Shown here: piece by piece, positions 1-8,922 of the stretch
Position numbering within the stretch: the first letter of the stretch is position 1
Layout of the letters: every line of letters starts with the position of its first letter
Assembly: GCF_003751785.1 (NCBI RefSeq)
Contig: NZ_RKIE01000002.1
Coordinates: 620,001 to 684,000 of the forward strand
Direction: 5' to 3'
DNA from: Frigoribacterium sp. PhB160
GTDB taxonomy: Bacteria > Actinomycetota > Actinomycetes > Actinomycetales > Microbacteriaceae
Length of the DNA stretch: 64,000 nucleotides
Notes under the pieces: generated by a model
The model's input: only the letters and a program-made list of their open reading frames with translations
What the model was told of the DNA's origin: nothing
Databases searched by the model: none
Made by a program: the position numbers and the translations under genes

Positions 1-698
1 CCGCCGCCCTCTCGTCCTCCCTCCTCGCCTCCGCCCCCGCGGCGGCCTCGTCCGGGTCGTCCTCCGTCGCCGAGCTCGACGGCCTCGTCGGCGTCGCGGC
101 CCGGGTCATCGACGCGCTCGGCGAGTGGGGCGTCGGCCTGCTGACGTTCGTCGAGACGGTCTTCCCGCCGATCCCGAGCGAGATCGTGCTGCCGCTCGCC
201 GGCTTCCTCGCCGGGTCGGGCGACATGAACCTGGTGCTGCTCATCGTGCTGAGCACCCTCGGCGCCTACGTCGGCGCCCTGGTGCTCTACGGCCTCGGCG
301 CCCGCATCGGCCTCGAACGCAGCATCGCCCTGCTGTCGAAGCTGCCGCTCGTCGACCGGGAGGACTTCGAGAAGGCCGCCGCCTGGTTCCGACGGCACGG
401 ACGCTCGGCGGTCTTCTTCGGCCGCCTCGTGCCGGGCGTCCGCAGCCTCATCTCGCTGCCGGCCGGGGCCGAGCGCATGCCGCTCGCGAGCTTCAGCCTC
501 TTCACGGTCGTCGGCAGCGGGCTCTGGAACGGCCTGCTCATCTCCCTCGGCGCCGCCCTCGGCACGCAGTACGAGCTGATCGACCGCTACGCGAAGTACC
601 TCGACTACGTCGTCTACGCGGCCTTCGCCGGCGTCGTCGCCTGGCTCGTCGTCCGGGCCCTCCGCCGCCGCCGGTCGTCGAAGCGCGCGCGGGGCTGA
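1..698 (+). CDS. DedA/VTT family membrane protein, 5'-truncated
   Basis: The reading frame is open from base 3, so the start lies left of the window. The visible 231 residues contain the DedA (SNARE-associated/VTT) signature: an FVETVFPPIPSE segment, then a Gly-rich re-entrant hairpin, then FFGRLVPGVRSLISLPAG, followed by two hydrophobic segments and a basic tail. DedA proteins are integral membrane proteins of the undecaprenyl-phosphate or phospholipid flippase type. The FGR-PGxR motif carries the conserved Arg residues. The internal ATG at base 217 and GTG at 186 are not the start, because the conserved PPIPSE motif lies upstream of them. The specific lipid substrate cannot be told. Confidence 0.9.
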   Translation, partial: AALSSSLLASAPAAASSGSSSVAELDGLVGVAARVIDALGEWGVGLLTFVETVFPPIPSEIVLPLAGFLAGSGDMNLVLLIVLSTLGAYVGALVLYGLGARIGLERSIALLSKLPLVDREDFEKAAAWFRRHGRSAVFFGRLVPGVRSLISLPAGAERMPLASFSLFTVVGSGLWNGLLISLGAALGTQYELIDRYAKYLDYVVYAAFAGVVAWLVVRALRRRRSSKRARG

Positions 699-794
699 TC
701 CGCACCCGCCGTCCAGGCAGCGGGGCCCGTCCGTCCGTACGGTCGAGTGACCACCGTCGGACCCGCCGACGACCCGAGACGGAACGAGGACGAC

Positions 795-1484
795 ATGGGC
801 TTCATCGACAGGCTCCTGGGACGAGACGACGACCAGGCCGCACGGTCCGGCGGGGGCACGGGTCCGGCCGCCGGCGGCGGGCAGTCCCACACCGACGACG
901 AGATCGCCGTCGAGCGCTACCGCTACCTGCTGCGCACGGCCCCGCCCGAGACCATCGAGCAGGTGCACGCCGAGGCTTTCGGCAAGCTCACCCCCGAGCA
1001 GCGCCGCCTGGTGTTCGACGACCTCAGCGCGCGGTCGCCCGAGGGCGAGAGGCCGCGAGGCGACGACGCGGGGTCGCTCGCGCAGGCCGCCACCCGCTCC
1101 GAGCTGCGCCAGCCGGGCACGCTGGAGCAGACCCTGGGAGGCGCGGGCCGGCAGGGCACGCCCGGCCAGGCCCAGCCCGGTCGCCCCGGCCCCGGCCTGG
1201 GCTCGATCATCGGCGGCTCGCTGCTCGGCACCGTCGCCGGCTACGTCGTGGGCTCGGCGCTCGTCGGCGCCTTCCTGCCCGACGCGGGCGGCGACGGAGG
1301 AGCCGACGCGGGCGGCGACGGCGGAGACCAGGGTGCCGACGGCGGCGACGCCAGCGCCGACGGCGGGGACACCGGTGGGGACTTCGGCGGCGGCGACACC
1401 GGTGGCGACTTCGGTGGCGGCTTCGGCGGCGCCTTCGGCGGGGGCGACCTCGGCGGCGGCGACCTGGGCGGCTTCGACATCTGA
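795..1484 (+). CDS. Gly/Asp-rich hypothetical membrane protein
   Basis: The protein has 229 residues. The start at ATG 795 is chosen because GAGG lies 7 nt upstream and the product opens with a compact amphipathic MGFIDRLLG; an in-frame start at 747 has no such support. A conserved-looking helical region (about residues 35-85, TDDEIAVERYRYLL and LTPEQRRLVF) is followed by a charged linker, one Gly-rich hydrophobic segment (GSIIGGSLLGTVAGYVVGSA) and about 65 residues made almost only of Gly, Asp, Ala and Phe. Similar actinobacterial proteins are often loosely called 'cation-transporting ATPase', but no ATPase motif is present. The function is unknown. The tail looks like an extracytoplasmic low-complexity stretch. 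Confidence 0.75.
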   Translation: MGFIDRLLGRDDDQAARSGGGTGPAAGGGQSHTDDEIAVERYRYLLRTAPPETIEQVHAEAFGKLTPEQRRLVFDDLSARSPEGERPRGDDAGSLAQAATRSELRQPGTLEQTLGGAGRQGTPGQAQPGRPGPGLGSIIGGSLLGTVAGYVVGSALVGAFLPDAGGDGGADAGGDGGDQGADGGDASADGGDTGGDFGGGDTGGDFGGGFGGAFGGGDLGGGDLGGFDI

Positions 1485-1516
1485 CCGCGGGGTCGCCACG
1501 GCGACTACCGTCCACC

Positions 1517-1565
1517 GGGACGGGAGGCGCGCGGCCAGGCCGCGCACACCGCGCCTCCTCGTCCC
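1517..1565 (+). terminator. GGAGGCGCGG-type intergenic hairpin, imperfect
   Basis: The left arm GGGACGGGAGGCGCG and right arm CGCGCCTCCTCGTCCC pair with a one-base bulge. The hairpin lies between the Gly-rich protein and the SDR gene, both on the plus strand. It belongs to the dispersed GGAGGCGCGG/CCGCGCCTCC family seen across the window. A role as a Rho-independent-like terminator is inferred; there is no T-tract, as is common at this GC content. Confidence 0.5.
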
Positions 1566-1631
1566 CTCGTCATCCCGTCCCGGGCGCCTCGCCCCGGCGG
1601 CCCGGAGCCCCTCGATCAGCACTGGAGAACC

Positions 1632-2651
1632 ATGAAGAGCATCGTCCCCACCGTCGCCGTCGTCACCGGGGGGTCGGCCGGCCTCGGCCGCGCGACCGTC
1701 CGCGAGCTCGCCGCCCGCGGCTGGGACGTCGCCGTCCTCGCCCGCGGACAGGACGGCCTCGACGGCGCCGTCGCGGACGTGCGCGCGGCCGGGCGGCGCG
1801 CCCTCGGGATCCCCACCGACGTGGCCGACCGCGCCCAGGTCGAGGCCGCCGCCGCGCGCGTCGAGGAGGAGCTCGGCGAGATCGACCTCTGGGTCAACGA
1901 CGCCATGGTCGGGGTGTTCGGCGAGTTCCTCGAGACCGACCCCGACGACTTCGAGCGGGCCACGGCCGTCAACTACCTCGGCTTCGTCAACGGGACCCGC
2001 GCGGCCCTGTCGCGCATGGTGCCGCGCGACCGCGGCCACGTCGTGCAGGTCGGCTCGGCGCTCGCGCACCGCGGCATCCCGCTGCAGGCGTCGTACTGCG
2101 GAGCGAAGCACGCCGTGCAGGGCTTCACCGAGTCGGTGACCACCGAGCTCATCCACAACGGGAGCGCCGTGACGATCTCGACGGTCGACATGCCGGCGCT
2201 CAACACGATCCAGTTCAACTGGGTGCGATCTCGCCTGCCCGAGCACCCCCAGCCGGTGCCGCCCATCTTCCAGCCCGAGGTGGGCGCCCGCGCGATCGCC
2301 GACGTGGCCGAGAAGCCGCGGCGACGCTCGTGGATCGGCGAGCCGACCGTCATGACGGTGCTCGGCAACCGCTTCGTCGCGAACTGGCTCGACGGCTACC
2401 TGGCGAAGTCGGGCTACTCCGGCCAGCAGGCGCCCGACAAGGACGAGCCGATGCTCGCCGACAACCTCTACGACCCGACCGCCGGTGACCACGGCGCGCG
2501 CGGCATCTTCGGCGACCGCTCGCGGTCGACGAGCCCGCAGGTCTGGTACACCCGCAACCGCGGGCTGAGCTACGCGATCGCGGCGGCGGGGGCCGTGGGC
2601 GCCGGCGCGGCGGTCGTCGGGTCGCTCGTCGGGCGGCGCGCGGGCCGATGA
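1632..2651 (+). CDS. SDR family oxidoreductase with C-terminal membrane segment
   Basis: The protein has 339 residues and starts at ATG 1632 with GGAG just upstream. A classical short-chain dehydrogenase Rossmann fold is visible: TGGSAGLGRAT near residues 13-23 (NAD(P) binding), a downstream Asp region, catalytic Ser (VGSALAH) and YCGAKHA (YxxxK). The usual NNAG turn is changed to NDAM. The enzyme is longer than the usual 250 residues: after the core there are about 60 residues ending in a hydrophobic Ala/Gly/Val helix and a basic RRAGR, so it may be membrane anchored. It is the first gene of a coupled operon (ATGA overlap) with an FAD oxidoreductase and an SRPBCC protein. The substrate is unknown. 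Confidence 0.88.
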   Translation: MKSIVPTVAVVTGGSAGLGRATVRELAARGWDVAVLARGQDGLDGAVADVRAAGRRALGIPTDVADRAQVEAAAARVEEELGEIDLWVNDAMVGVFGEFLETDPDDFERATAVNYLGFVNGTRAALSRMVPRDRGHVVQVGSALAHRGIPLQASYCGAKHAVQGFTESVTTELIHNGSAVTISTVDMPALNTIQFNWVRSRLPEHPQPVPPIFQPEVGARAIADVAEKPRRRSWIGEPTVMTVLGNRFVANWLDGYLAKSGYSGQQAPDKDEPMLADNLYDPTAGDHGARGIFGDRSRSTSPQVWYTRNRGLSYAIAAAGAVGAGAAVVGSLVGRRAGR

Positions 2652-4153
2652 GCCCCGCGTTCGACGCCGTCGTCGTCGGGGCGGGCCCGAACGGCCTCTC
2701 GGCCGCGGTGGTGCTCGCCCGCGCGGGCCTCCGCGTGCAGCTGCTGGAGCGGGCCGACACGCTGGGCGGCGGCACGCGCACGGCCGAGCTGACGCTGCCG
2801 GGCTTCCGGCACGACATCTGCTCGGCGGTGCACCCGATGGCGATGGCCTCGGGCTTCTTCCGCCGGTGGGGCCTCGAGCAGCGGGTCGAGATGCTCGTGC
2901 CCGAGGTCTCGTACGCGCATCCGCTCGACGGCGGCCGGGCGGGCGTCGCCTGGCGCGACCTCGAGCGCACCGCGGAGGGCCTCGGCAGCGACGGTCCGAC
3001 CTGGCGCCGGATGTTCTCGCGGCTCGTCGACCTCGAGGACGAGATCTCGCAGTTCACGCTGTCGCCGTTGCTCCAGGTGCCGCGCCACGTCGACACGGTC
3101 GTCGAGCTCGGCCTGCGGATCCTGGCCCAGGGCGGGCCCTGGTGGGACGCCGGCCTCCGCCGCGAGGAGTCGCGCGCCCTGCTCGCCGGCGTGATGGCCC
3201 ACGCCATCCGGCCGATGCCGAGCCTGTCGGCCGCCGCCGCGGGCATGGCCCTCGCGGTGCACGGCCACGGCTCGGGCTGGGCCGTCCCGCGCGGCGGCAG
3301 CCAGTCGATCGCCGACGCGCTCGCGGCCGACTTCCTCGCCCACGGCGGGGTCGTCGAGACCGGCGTCGACGTGACGCGGCTCGGCCAGCTGGACGCGCGG
3401 GTGAGGCTCCTCGACGTGACGCCCCGCCAGCTCGTCGCGATCGCCGGCGACGAGATGCCGGCCGGCTACCGTCGGCGGCTGGAGCGGTTCCGGTACGGGG
3501 GAGGCGCCTCCAAGGTGGACTTCGCCCTCAGCGGGCCGGTGCCCTGGGAGGCCGCCGACCTGCGGCTCTCGCCGACGGTGCACCTCGGCGGCGACCGCGC
3601 CGCCATCGCCCTCGCCGAGCGCGACGTCGCCCGCGGCCGCCACCCCGACCAGCCCTTCGTGCTCGCGGTCCAGCCGGGCGTCGTCGACGACACGCGCGCG
3701 CCGGCCGGGCAGCACGTGCTCTGGACCTACGCGCACGTGCCGAACGGCAGCACCCGCGACATGACCGAGGAGATCACGGCGCAGATCGAGCGCTTCGCCC
3801 CCGGCTTCCGGGACCTCGTGCTCGCGTCGAGCTCGCACAGCGCGACCGAGCTCGAGGCCCACGACCCGAACTACGTCGGCGGCGACATCGCCTCCGGGGC
3901 CCCGACGATGCGTCAGCTCGTCGCCCGGCCCGTCGTCTCGACCGACCCGTGGCGGACGCCGGTGCCCGGCACCTACCTGGCGTCGTCGTCGGTCCCGCCG
4001 GGGCCGTCGGTGCACGGCATGGGCGGGGCGTACGCGGCCCGGAGCGCCCTCCGTCACGAGTTCGGCATCGAGCGCCTGCCGTCGCTCGGTCCCGACGCCA
4101 CGACGACGCCGGGTCCCGCCGCGCCGGCCCGCACGGGGAGGAGCTCCCGATGA
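2648..4153 (+). CDS. NAD(P)/FAD-dependent oxidoreductase, phytoene desaturase-like
   Basis: The protein has 501 residues. The N-terminus has the dinucleotide-binding motif VVGAGPNGLSAAVVLARAG followed by the Glu that contacts ribose (LLERADTLGGGTRT), which is typical of the phytoene desaturase/carotenoid isomerase superfamily. A mid-region Gly-Gly-Ser motif (PRGGSQSIADAL) and the C-terminal PGPSVHGMGGAYAA, which closes the FAD site, are also present. The ATG overlaps the stop of the SDR gene by four bases, and its own stop overlaps the next start, so the three genes are translationally coupled. No carotenoid genes lie nearby, so a role in carotenoid synthesis is not supported. Oxidation of a lipid or isoprenoid-like substrate is an inference. 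Confidence 0.88.
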   Translation: MSPAFDAVVVGAGPNGLSAAVVLARAGLRVQLLERADTLGGGTRTAELTLPGFRHDICSAVHPMAMASGFFRRWGLEQRVEMLVPEVSYAHPLDGGRAGVAWRDLERTAEGLGSDGPTWRRMFSRLVDLEDEISQFTLSPLLQVPRHVDTVVELGLRILAQGGPWWDAGLRREESRALLAGVMAHAIRPMPSLSAAAAGMALAVHGHGSGWAVPRGGSQSIADALAADFLAHGGVVETGVDVTRLGQLDARVRLLDVTPRQLVAIAGDEMPAGYRRRLERFRYGGGASKVDFALSGPVPWEAADLRLSPTVHLGGDRAAIALAERDVARGRHPDQPFVLAVQPGVVDDTRAPAGQHVLWTYAHVPNGSTRDMTEEITAQIERFAPGFRDLVLASSSHSATELEAHDPNYVGGDIASGAPTMRQLVARPVVSTDPWRTPVPGTYLASSSVPPGPSVHGMGGAYAARSALRHEFGIERLPSLGPDATTTPGPAAPARTGRSSR

Positions 4154-4605
4154 GCCGCGACACCCGTTTCGTCGAGGCGTCGCCCCACGACGTCTTCGAG
4201 GTGCTCTCGGACGGCTGGCTCTTCCCCAGCTGGGTGGTCGGCGCCTCCCGCATCCGCGACGTCGGCAGCACGTGGCCGGACGTCGGCGCCCGCATCCACC
4301 ACTCGTTCGGCTCGTGGCCGTTCGTCGTCGACGACACGACGACGGTGCTCGAGTGGGAGGCGCCGTCGCGCGCCGTCTTCCTCGCGCGCGGCTGGCCTCT
4401 CGGCGAGGCCCGCGTCACGCTCGAGGTGCGCGACCGTCGAGGCGGCTGCGTCGTGCGCATGACCGAGGACGCCGTCAGCGGGCCGGGCGCGCTCGTACCG
4501 CGGCCCCTGATGGACGTGCCGCTGCACGTGCGCAACCGCGAGGCGCTCCGACGGCTGGCGTGGCTGGCCGAGGGGCGGACGCGGCAGCGGGTCTCGCCGA
4601 GCTGA
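4150..4605 (+). CDS. SRPBCC family protein (START-like)
   Basis: The protein has 151 residues and starts at ATG 4150, overlapping the preceding stop (ATGA). The pattern fits the SRPBCC/polyketide cyclase-like fold: an N-terminal strand with RFVEASPHDVFEVLSD and a following W (SWVVGASRIRDV), central strands with a Trp-Pro pair, and a long C-terminal helix beginning PLHVRNREALRRLAWLAE. These proteins bind hydrophobic ligands in a deep pocket. Its position behind an SDR and a desaturase-like flavoenzyme suggests that it handles the same hydrophobic substrate. The ligand is unknown. Confidence 0.85.
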   Translation: MSRDTRFVEASPHDVFEVLSDGWLFPSWVVGASRIRDVGSTWPDVGARIHHSFGSWPFVVDDTTTVLEWEAPSRAVFLARGWPLGEARVTLEVRDRRGGCVVRMTEDAVSGPGALVPRPLMDVPLHVRNREALRRLAWLAEGRTRQRVSPS

Positions 4606-4613
4606 GCCGCGCC

Positions 4614-6041
4614 TCAGATCGCGGCGAGCACCTCGCCGGGTCCCGGTGCGCGGAGGGACCGGAGGGCGCGGCCGTGCAGCGGGGCGGTCTGCCAGCGCGC
4701 CGTGACGGTGCCCGCGGCGGGGTCGACGACGAGGTGCAGCCGGTGCGGCGTCTCGACGAAGGCGACGTCGACGCGGAGGCGGTCGCCGTCACGGGCCGCG
4801 CTCGTGGCGAGCGGGCCGGTGACGACCCACTCCCGGCCCCCGAGCGCGGCCTCGAGGCGGTCGTCACCGTCGACGAGCACGAGGCCGTCGGCGGTCAGCT
4901 CGACGCTCGTGAGGCTCGGCTGGTCGCTGCCCGCGGCCGTCGCGAAGGTGCCCGTGAGGGGACTCGGGGCCGCGCCGACCGCGGTCGTGCGCCGCGCCCC
5001 GGCGACGGGGGCCTCGACCCCCGGCAGGCGCAGCCCCGCCAGGCGCTCGGCGAGGCGGGCGTCGGCCTCGGTGGTGCCGGGGCCGTCGAAGGCCGGCAGC
5101 AGGTGCTCCCACGCGAGGTCGAGGACGACCTGCATCTCGACGGTCTGGCCGGTGTAGGCCACGACCACCCCGTGCTCGGGGAGCACGACGCAGAACTGGC
5201 CGTAGGCGCCGTCGCCGCGGAACCCGTGGCGGGCCATCCAGAACTGGAAGCCGTAGCCCTGCGCCCAGTCGGACCCGGGGTCGTCGCCGTTCGCGACGTG
5301 CTCGCGCGTCGCCTCGTCGACCCAGGCCGCCGACAGCAGCTGCCGGCCCTGCCAGAGCCCGCGCTGGAGGTACAGCAGGCCGAGCTTGGCGATCGCGTCG
5401 GTGGTCGAGTGCAGCCCGCTGAAGCCGAGCTCGCGGCCCGAGGGGTCGCGCTGCCAGGCGAAGGCGTCGACGCCGAGCGGCTCGAGGAGGCGCGGCGTGA
5501 GGAAGTCGACGAGCGACGTCCCCGAGACCCGCCGCACGATCTCGGCGAGCGTGTAGGTGCAGGGCTGGTTGTACGCGAACACCGAGCCGGGCTCGGCGTC
5601 GGGCGGGGTGAGGAGGAACCCGCGGACGAGGTCGTCGGGATCGGCGGCGAGCGCCCGGTCGAGCGTCTCGTCGCGGTGCCCGCTCGCCATGGCGAGGAGG
5701 TCGCGGACGCGCATCCGCCGGCTGCGCTCGTCGGCGACGTCGGCGTCGAGCTCGGGCACGTGCGACAGGACGGTGTCGTCGAGGCCGAGCAGGCCCTCGT
5801 CGACGGCGAGGCCGACGGCCGTCGCCGTGAAGCTCTTGCTGAGCGAGTAGAGCAGGTGCGGGCGCTCGGGGGAGTAGGGCGCCCACCAGCCCTGGGCGAG
5901 CACGGCGCCGCTGCGCAGCACCATGAGCCCGTGCGGCTCGACGTCGGGTCGCGCCTCGAGGGCGTCGACGAAGGCGAGCACGCCCGCGGCGTCCACTCCC
6001 TCGTCGGAGGGGGCACGGGTCGGGAGCGCGTCGTGGGTCAC
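4614..6041 (-). CDS. Serine hydrolase, class C beta-lactamase family
   Basis: The protein has 475 residues. It starts at a GTG, with TACCCT (rev. complement of 6048-6053) 6 nt before it, so it is probably leaderless. The beta-lactamase/penicillin-binding fold is shown by SLSK at residues 66-69 (nucleophile Ser66 and Lys69), YNQ near residue 184 in place of the usual YxN, and a C-terminal strand region around HGVVVAYTGQ. No signal peptide is seen, so it is probably a cytoplasmic esterase or peptidase rather than a resistance enzyme. The last ~150 residues form a separate beta-rich domain as in the DUF3471-like tails of such hydrolases. It converges with the SRPBCC gene, only 8 nt apart. Confidence 0.85.
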   Translation of the reverse strand: MTHDALPTRAPSDEGVDAAGVLAFVDALEARPDVEPHGLMVLRSGAVLAQGWWAPYSPERPHLLYSLSKSFTATAVGLAVDEGLLGLDDTVLSHVPELDADVADERSRRMRVRDLLAMASGHRDETLDRALAADPDDLVRGFLLTPPDAEPGSVFAYNQPCTYTLAEIVRRVSGTSLVDFLTPRLLEPLGVDAFAWQRDPSGRELGFSGLHSTTDAIAKLGLLYLQRGLWQGRQLLSAAWVDEATREHVANGDDPGSDWAQGYGFQFWMARHGFRGDGAYGQFCVVLPEHGVVVAYTGQTVEMQVVLDLAWEHLLPAFDGPGTTEADARLAERLAGLRLPGVEAPVAGARRTTAVGAAPSPLTGTFATAAGSDQPSLTSVELTADGLVLVDGDDRLEAALGGREWVVTGPLATSAARDGDRLRVDVAFVETPHRLHLVVDPAAGTVTARWQTAPLHGRALRSLRAPGPGEVLAAI

Positions 6042-6093
6042 GGCACGAGGGTAGACGACCCGGGTGTCGCGTGGGGGCGCGGCCGCGCCGGGC

Positions 6094-7776
6094 TCAGCGG
6101 TCGGCGAGCTCGTCGCGCACCTTGCGGCGCAGCGTCTTGCCGATGAGCGACTTCGGCAGCTCGTCGAGCACGACGATGCGGCGGGGCACCTTGTACGGCG
6201 TGAGGTGCGAGCGCGCGAAGGTGCGGAGCGCCTGCACGTCGAGCGTGGCGCCCGGCTCGAGCACGACGGCCGCGGCCACCTGCTCGCCGCCCGGGCTCGG
6301 CAGCCCGACGACGGCGGCCTCGGCCACCCCCTCCCAGCGCATCAGGACGGTCTCGACCTCGGACGGGCTCACGTTGAAGCCGCCGGTGATGATGAGCTCC
6401 TTGATGCGGTCGACGACGCGCACGAAGCCGTCGTCGTCGATCGTCACGATGTCGCCGGTGCGGAACCAGTCGCCGTCGACGAACACCTCGCCCGACTCCT
6501 GCGGCTTGCGGTAGTAGCCGCTGAAGACCTGCGGGCCGCGGACGATCAGCTCGCCGCTCTCGCCCGGGGCCACGTCGACCGTCGGGTGCTCGGGGTCGAC
6601 GACCCGCACCTCGGTGCTCGGCAGCGGCAGGCCGACGGTGCCGGCGCGGCGGGTGGGGCCGACGGGGTTGGCCATGAGCACGGGCGAGCACTCCGACAGG
6701 CCGTAGCCCTCGACGAGCCAGCCGCCCGACTCTGCCTCCCACGGCTCGACGACCTCGGCCGACAGGGGCATCGCACCCGAGATGGCGACCTCGACGCCCT
6801 GCAGCGAGACGCCGGCGTCGTCGGCCGCCTTGCGGAGGCGCGTGTAGATCGGCGGCACCGCCGGCAGGAAGGTCGGCGGTCGCTTCTTCATGACCTTGAG
6901 CACGAGCGCCGGGTCGAAGGCGGGGAAGAGCACGAGGCGCGCGCCCATGCTCATCGCGAAGGTGAGGCAGAGGGTGAGGCCGTAGGCGTGGAACATCGGC
7001 AGCACGGCGTAGACGGTGCAGTCGCCCCGCGTGATGGTCGGCACCCAGGCCCGCGACTGGGCCGCGTTCGAGAGCAGGTTGGCGTGCGTGAGCTGGGCGC
7101 CCTTCGGCGTGCCCGTCGTGCCGCTCGTGTACTGGATCACCGCGAGGTCGGAGGTCTCGGGGCGGGGGTGCTTGGCCTTGATGCGCGACGAGCCGACGAC
7201 CTTCTCCCACGGCGTCGTGCCGCGGACGCTCGTCGTGAGCCGGGCACGCGACTCGCGGGCCTTCGAGATCGGCAGGCGGAGGGCCGCGCGGGTGCCGAAG
7301 GGCATGCCGCGCGTGACGTCGACCGAGACGATCGCGTCGGGCGCGACGTCGGCGGGGAAGGCCTGCAGCGTCTCGACGACCTTGTCCCACGCGACGACGA
7401 CCTTCGCGCCGTGGTCCTCGAACTGGTGCCGCAGCTCGCGCGGCGTGTAGAGCGGGTTGTGCTCGACGACGATCGCGCCGAGGCGCAGCACGGCGTAGAA
7501 CGCCACGACGTGCTGGGGGCTGTTGGGCATGACGAGGGCGACGGTGTCGCCGTGGCCCACCCCGAGCGCCCGCAGGCCCTCGGCCGCCCGCGAGATCTGC
7601 TCGACGAGCTCGGAGTAGGTCGTCGTCGCCCCGAAGAACTCGAGCGCCACCGCCTTCGGGTACGCCGCGGCCGACCCCTCGACGATGTCGAGCAGGGAGC
7701 CCGTGACGGGCTCGATGTCGGTCGGCACGCCGGGGGCGTACGAGTTCAGCCAGGGACGCGGGGTCTCGATGGTCAC
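6094..7776 (-). CDS. Long-chain fatty-acid--CoA ligase (FadD paralogue 1)
   Basis: The protein has 560 residues. It activates a fatty acid as acyl-AMP and transfers it to CoA. Motifs visible are the P-loop-like YTSGTTGTPKGAQLTH, the GYGLSE adenylate motif, the hinge/A8 region VDRIKELIITGGFNVSPSE and the C-terminal catalytic Lys in SLIGKTLRRK. The GTG start is preceded by TAGAGT at a 6-nt spacing (7783-7788, minus strand), consistent with a leaderless message. It is a close paralogue of the ligase at 10562-12262: both open with RPWL.SYAPGVP and share long identical blocks such as SPQHVVAFYAVLRLGA. The chain-length preference is unknown. Confidence 0.93.
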   Translation of the reverse strand: MTIETPRPWLNSYAPGVPTDIEPVTGSLLDIVEGSAAAYPKAVALEFFGATTTYSELVEQISRAAEGLRALGVGHGDTVALVMPNSPQHVVAFYAVLRLGAIVVEHNPLYTPRELRHQFEDHGAKVVVAWDKVVETLQAFPADVAPDAIVSVDVTRGMPFGTRAALRLPISKARESRARLTTSVRGTTPWEKVVGSSRIKAKHPRPETSDLAVIQYTSGTTGTPKGAQLTHANLLSNAAQSRAWVPTITRGDCTVYAVLPMFHAYGLTLCLTFAMSMGARLVLFPAFDPALVLKVMKKRPPTFLPAVPPIYTRLRKAADDAGVSLQGVEVAISGAMPLSAEVVEPWEAESGGWLVEGYGLSECSPVLMANPVGPTRRAGTVGLPLPSTEVRVVDPEHPTVDVAPGESGELIVRGPQVFSGYYRKPQESGEVFVDGDWFRTGDIVTIDDDGFVRVVDRIKELIITGGFNVSPSEVETVLMRWEGVAEAAVVGLPSPGGEQVAAAVVLEPGATLDVQALRTFARSHLTPYKVPRRIVVLDELPKSLIGKTLRRKVRDELADR

Positions 7777-7964
7777 CCGGCCACTCTAGGGCGAACGGGT
7801 GTCGCCGGCGTCGGTCGCCGGGCCGGGCCGGCCGGCCGCGTCGACCGGGGGACAGGCCTGGGCGCCGCCTCGACGTGCGCTGGACGCCGGTGCAGGAGGC
7901 GCGGCGCAGGATGTCCCTGGCCGTCCGCATGAGGGGCGGTCCCCCCGACGAGAGAAGGAACACC

Positions 7965-8783
7965 GTGAGCAAGGTCTGGTTCATCACCGGAGCGTCCAAG
8001 GGATTCGGGCGCGAGTGGGCGGAGGCCGCCCTGGAGCGCGGCGACAGCGTCGCCGGCACCGCCCGCGAGCTGGACGACGTCCAGCCCCTGGTCGAGCAGT
8101 ACCCCGACGCCTTCCTGCCGCTGCAGCTCGACGTCACCGACCGCGAGGCCGGCGTCGCCGCCGTGCAGCAGGCGGCCGAGAGGTTCGGACGACTCGACGT
8201 CGTCGTCAACAACGCGGGCTACGGCCACTTCGGCATGGTCGAGGAGCTCACCGAGGAGGAGGCGCGCGGCCAGCTCGAGACCAACCTCTTCGGCGCGCTC
8301 TGGGTCACCCAGGCCGCCCTCCCGATCATGCGCGAGCAGGGCTCGGGCCACATCGTGCAGGTGTCGAGCATCGGCGGCATCAGCGCGTTCCCGACCGTCG
8401 GCATCTACCACGCGTCGAAGTGGGCCCTCGAGGGCCTCAGCCAGGCGCTGTCGCAGGAGGTCGCCGGGTTCGGCATCCACGTGACGCTCGTCGAGCCCGG
8501 TGGCTTCTCCACCGACTGGTCGGGCCCGTCGGCGTCGCGCAGCGAGGAGCTGCCCGCCTACGCCGAGGTCCGCGAGGCCGCGTCGAAGCGCCCCTCGGCC
8601 GCCGACCCGGGCGACCCGAAGGCCACCCGCACGGCGATCATGAAGGTCGTCGACGCCGAGGAGCCGCCGCTGCGCGTCTTCTTCGGCAAGGCACCGCTCG
8701 GCATCGCGACGAAGGACTACGAGTCGCGCCTCGCCACCTGGAACGAGTGGCAGCCCGTCGCCGAGGAAGCGCACGGGAACTGA
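7965..8783 (+). CDS. SDR family oxidoreductase
   Basis: The protein has 272 residues. GTG 7965 is chosen because a purine-rich GAGAAGGAA lies 5-13 nt upstream and the protein then begins directly with the first Rossmann strand (SKVWFITGASKGFGREWAEAAL). It has TGxxxGxG, an intact NNAGYG, Ser (VSSIGG) and YHASKWALEG (YxxxK). The C-terminal part around PGGFSTDW fits the classical SDR substrate loop. An in-frame upstream ATG at 7875 would add a non-conserved N-terminus. The substrate is unknown. It stands alone, bounded by a strong hairpin at 8802-8840. Confidence 0.9.
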   Translation: MSKVWFITGASKGFGREWAEAALERGDSVAGTARELDDVQPLVEQYPDAFLPLQLDVTDREAGVAAVQQAAERFGRLDVVVNNAGYGHFGMVEELTEEEARGQLETNLFGALWVTQAALPIMREQGSGHIVQVSSIGGISAFPTVGIYHASKWALEGLSQALSQEVAGFGIHVTLVEPGGFSTDWSGPSASRSEELPAYAEVREAASKRPSAADPGDPKATRTAIMKVVDAEEPPLRVFFGKAPLGIATKDYESRLATWNEWQPVAEEAHGN

Positions 8784-8801
8784 CGCTCGTCCGCCCGGCA
8801 C

Positions 8802-8840
8802 ACGCCGCGCCTCCTGCCCTCGGGGTGGGAGGCGCGGCGT
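8802..8840 (+). terminator. Perfect 13-bp hairpin of the GGAGGCGCGG family
   Basis: The left arm ACGCCGCGCCTCC (8802-8814) and right arm GGAGGCGCGGCGT (8828-8840) are perfect inverted repeats with a 13-nt loop, 19 nt after the SDR stop. A third GGAGGCGCGG follows at 8899-8908 just before the next gene. The hairpin probably terminates the SDR transcript. Confidence 0.7.
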
Positions 8841-8922
8841 CCGTCGTCGGGGGAGGTGTGGCCGGGGCGCCGCCCGGGCCCCGCACCGGGCCCGCCCAGG
8901 AGGCGCGGCGCATGATCGAGGC

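Noticed and set aside
125-2488. A 787-residue Arg/Pro-rich open frame
   Set aside because: It runs across DedA, the Gly-rich protein and the SDR in another frame and has the Arg/Pro/Ala composition typical of GC-rich shadow frames; the real genes are better supported.
4614-6041. Antibiotic-resistance beta-lactamase
   Set aside because: The SxxK fold is present, but there is no signal peptide and the second motif is YNQ; a cytoplasmic esterase/peptidase-like hydrolase fits better.
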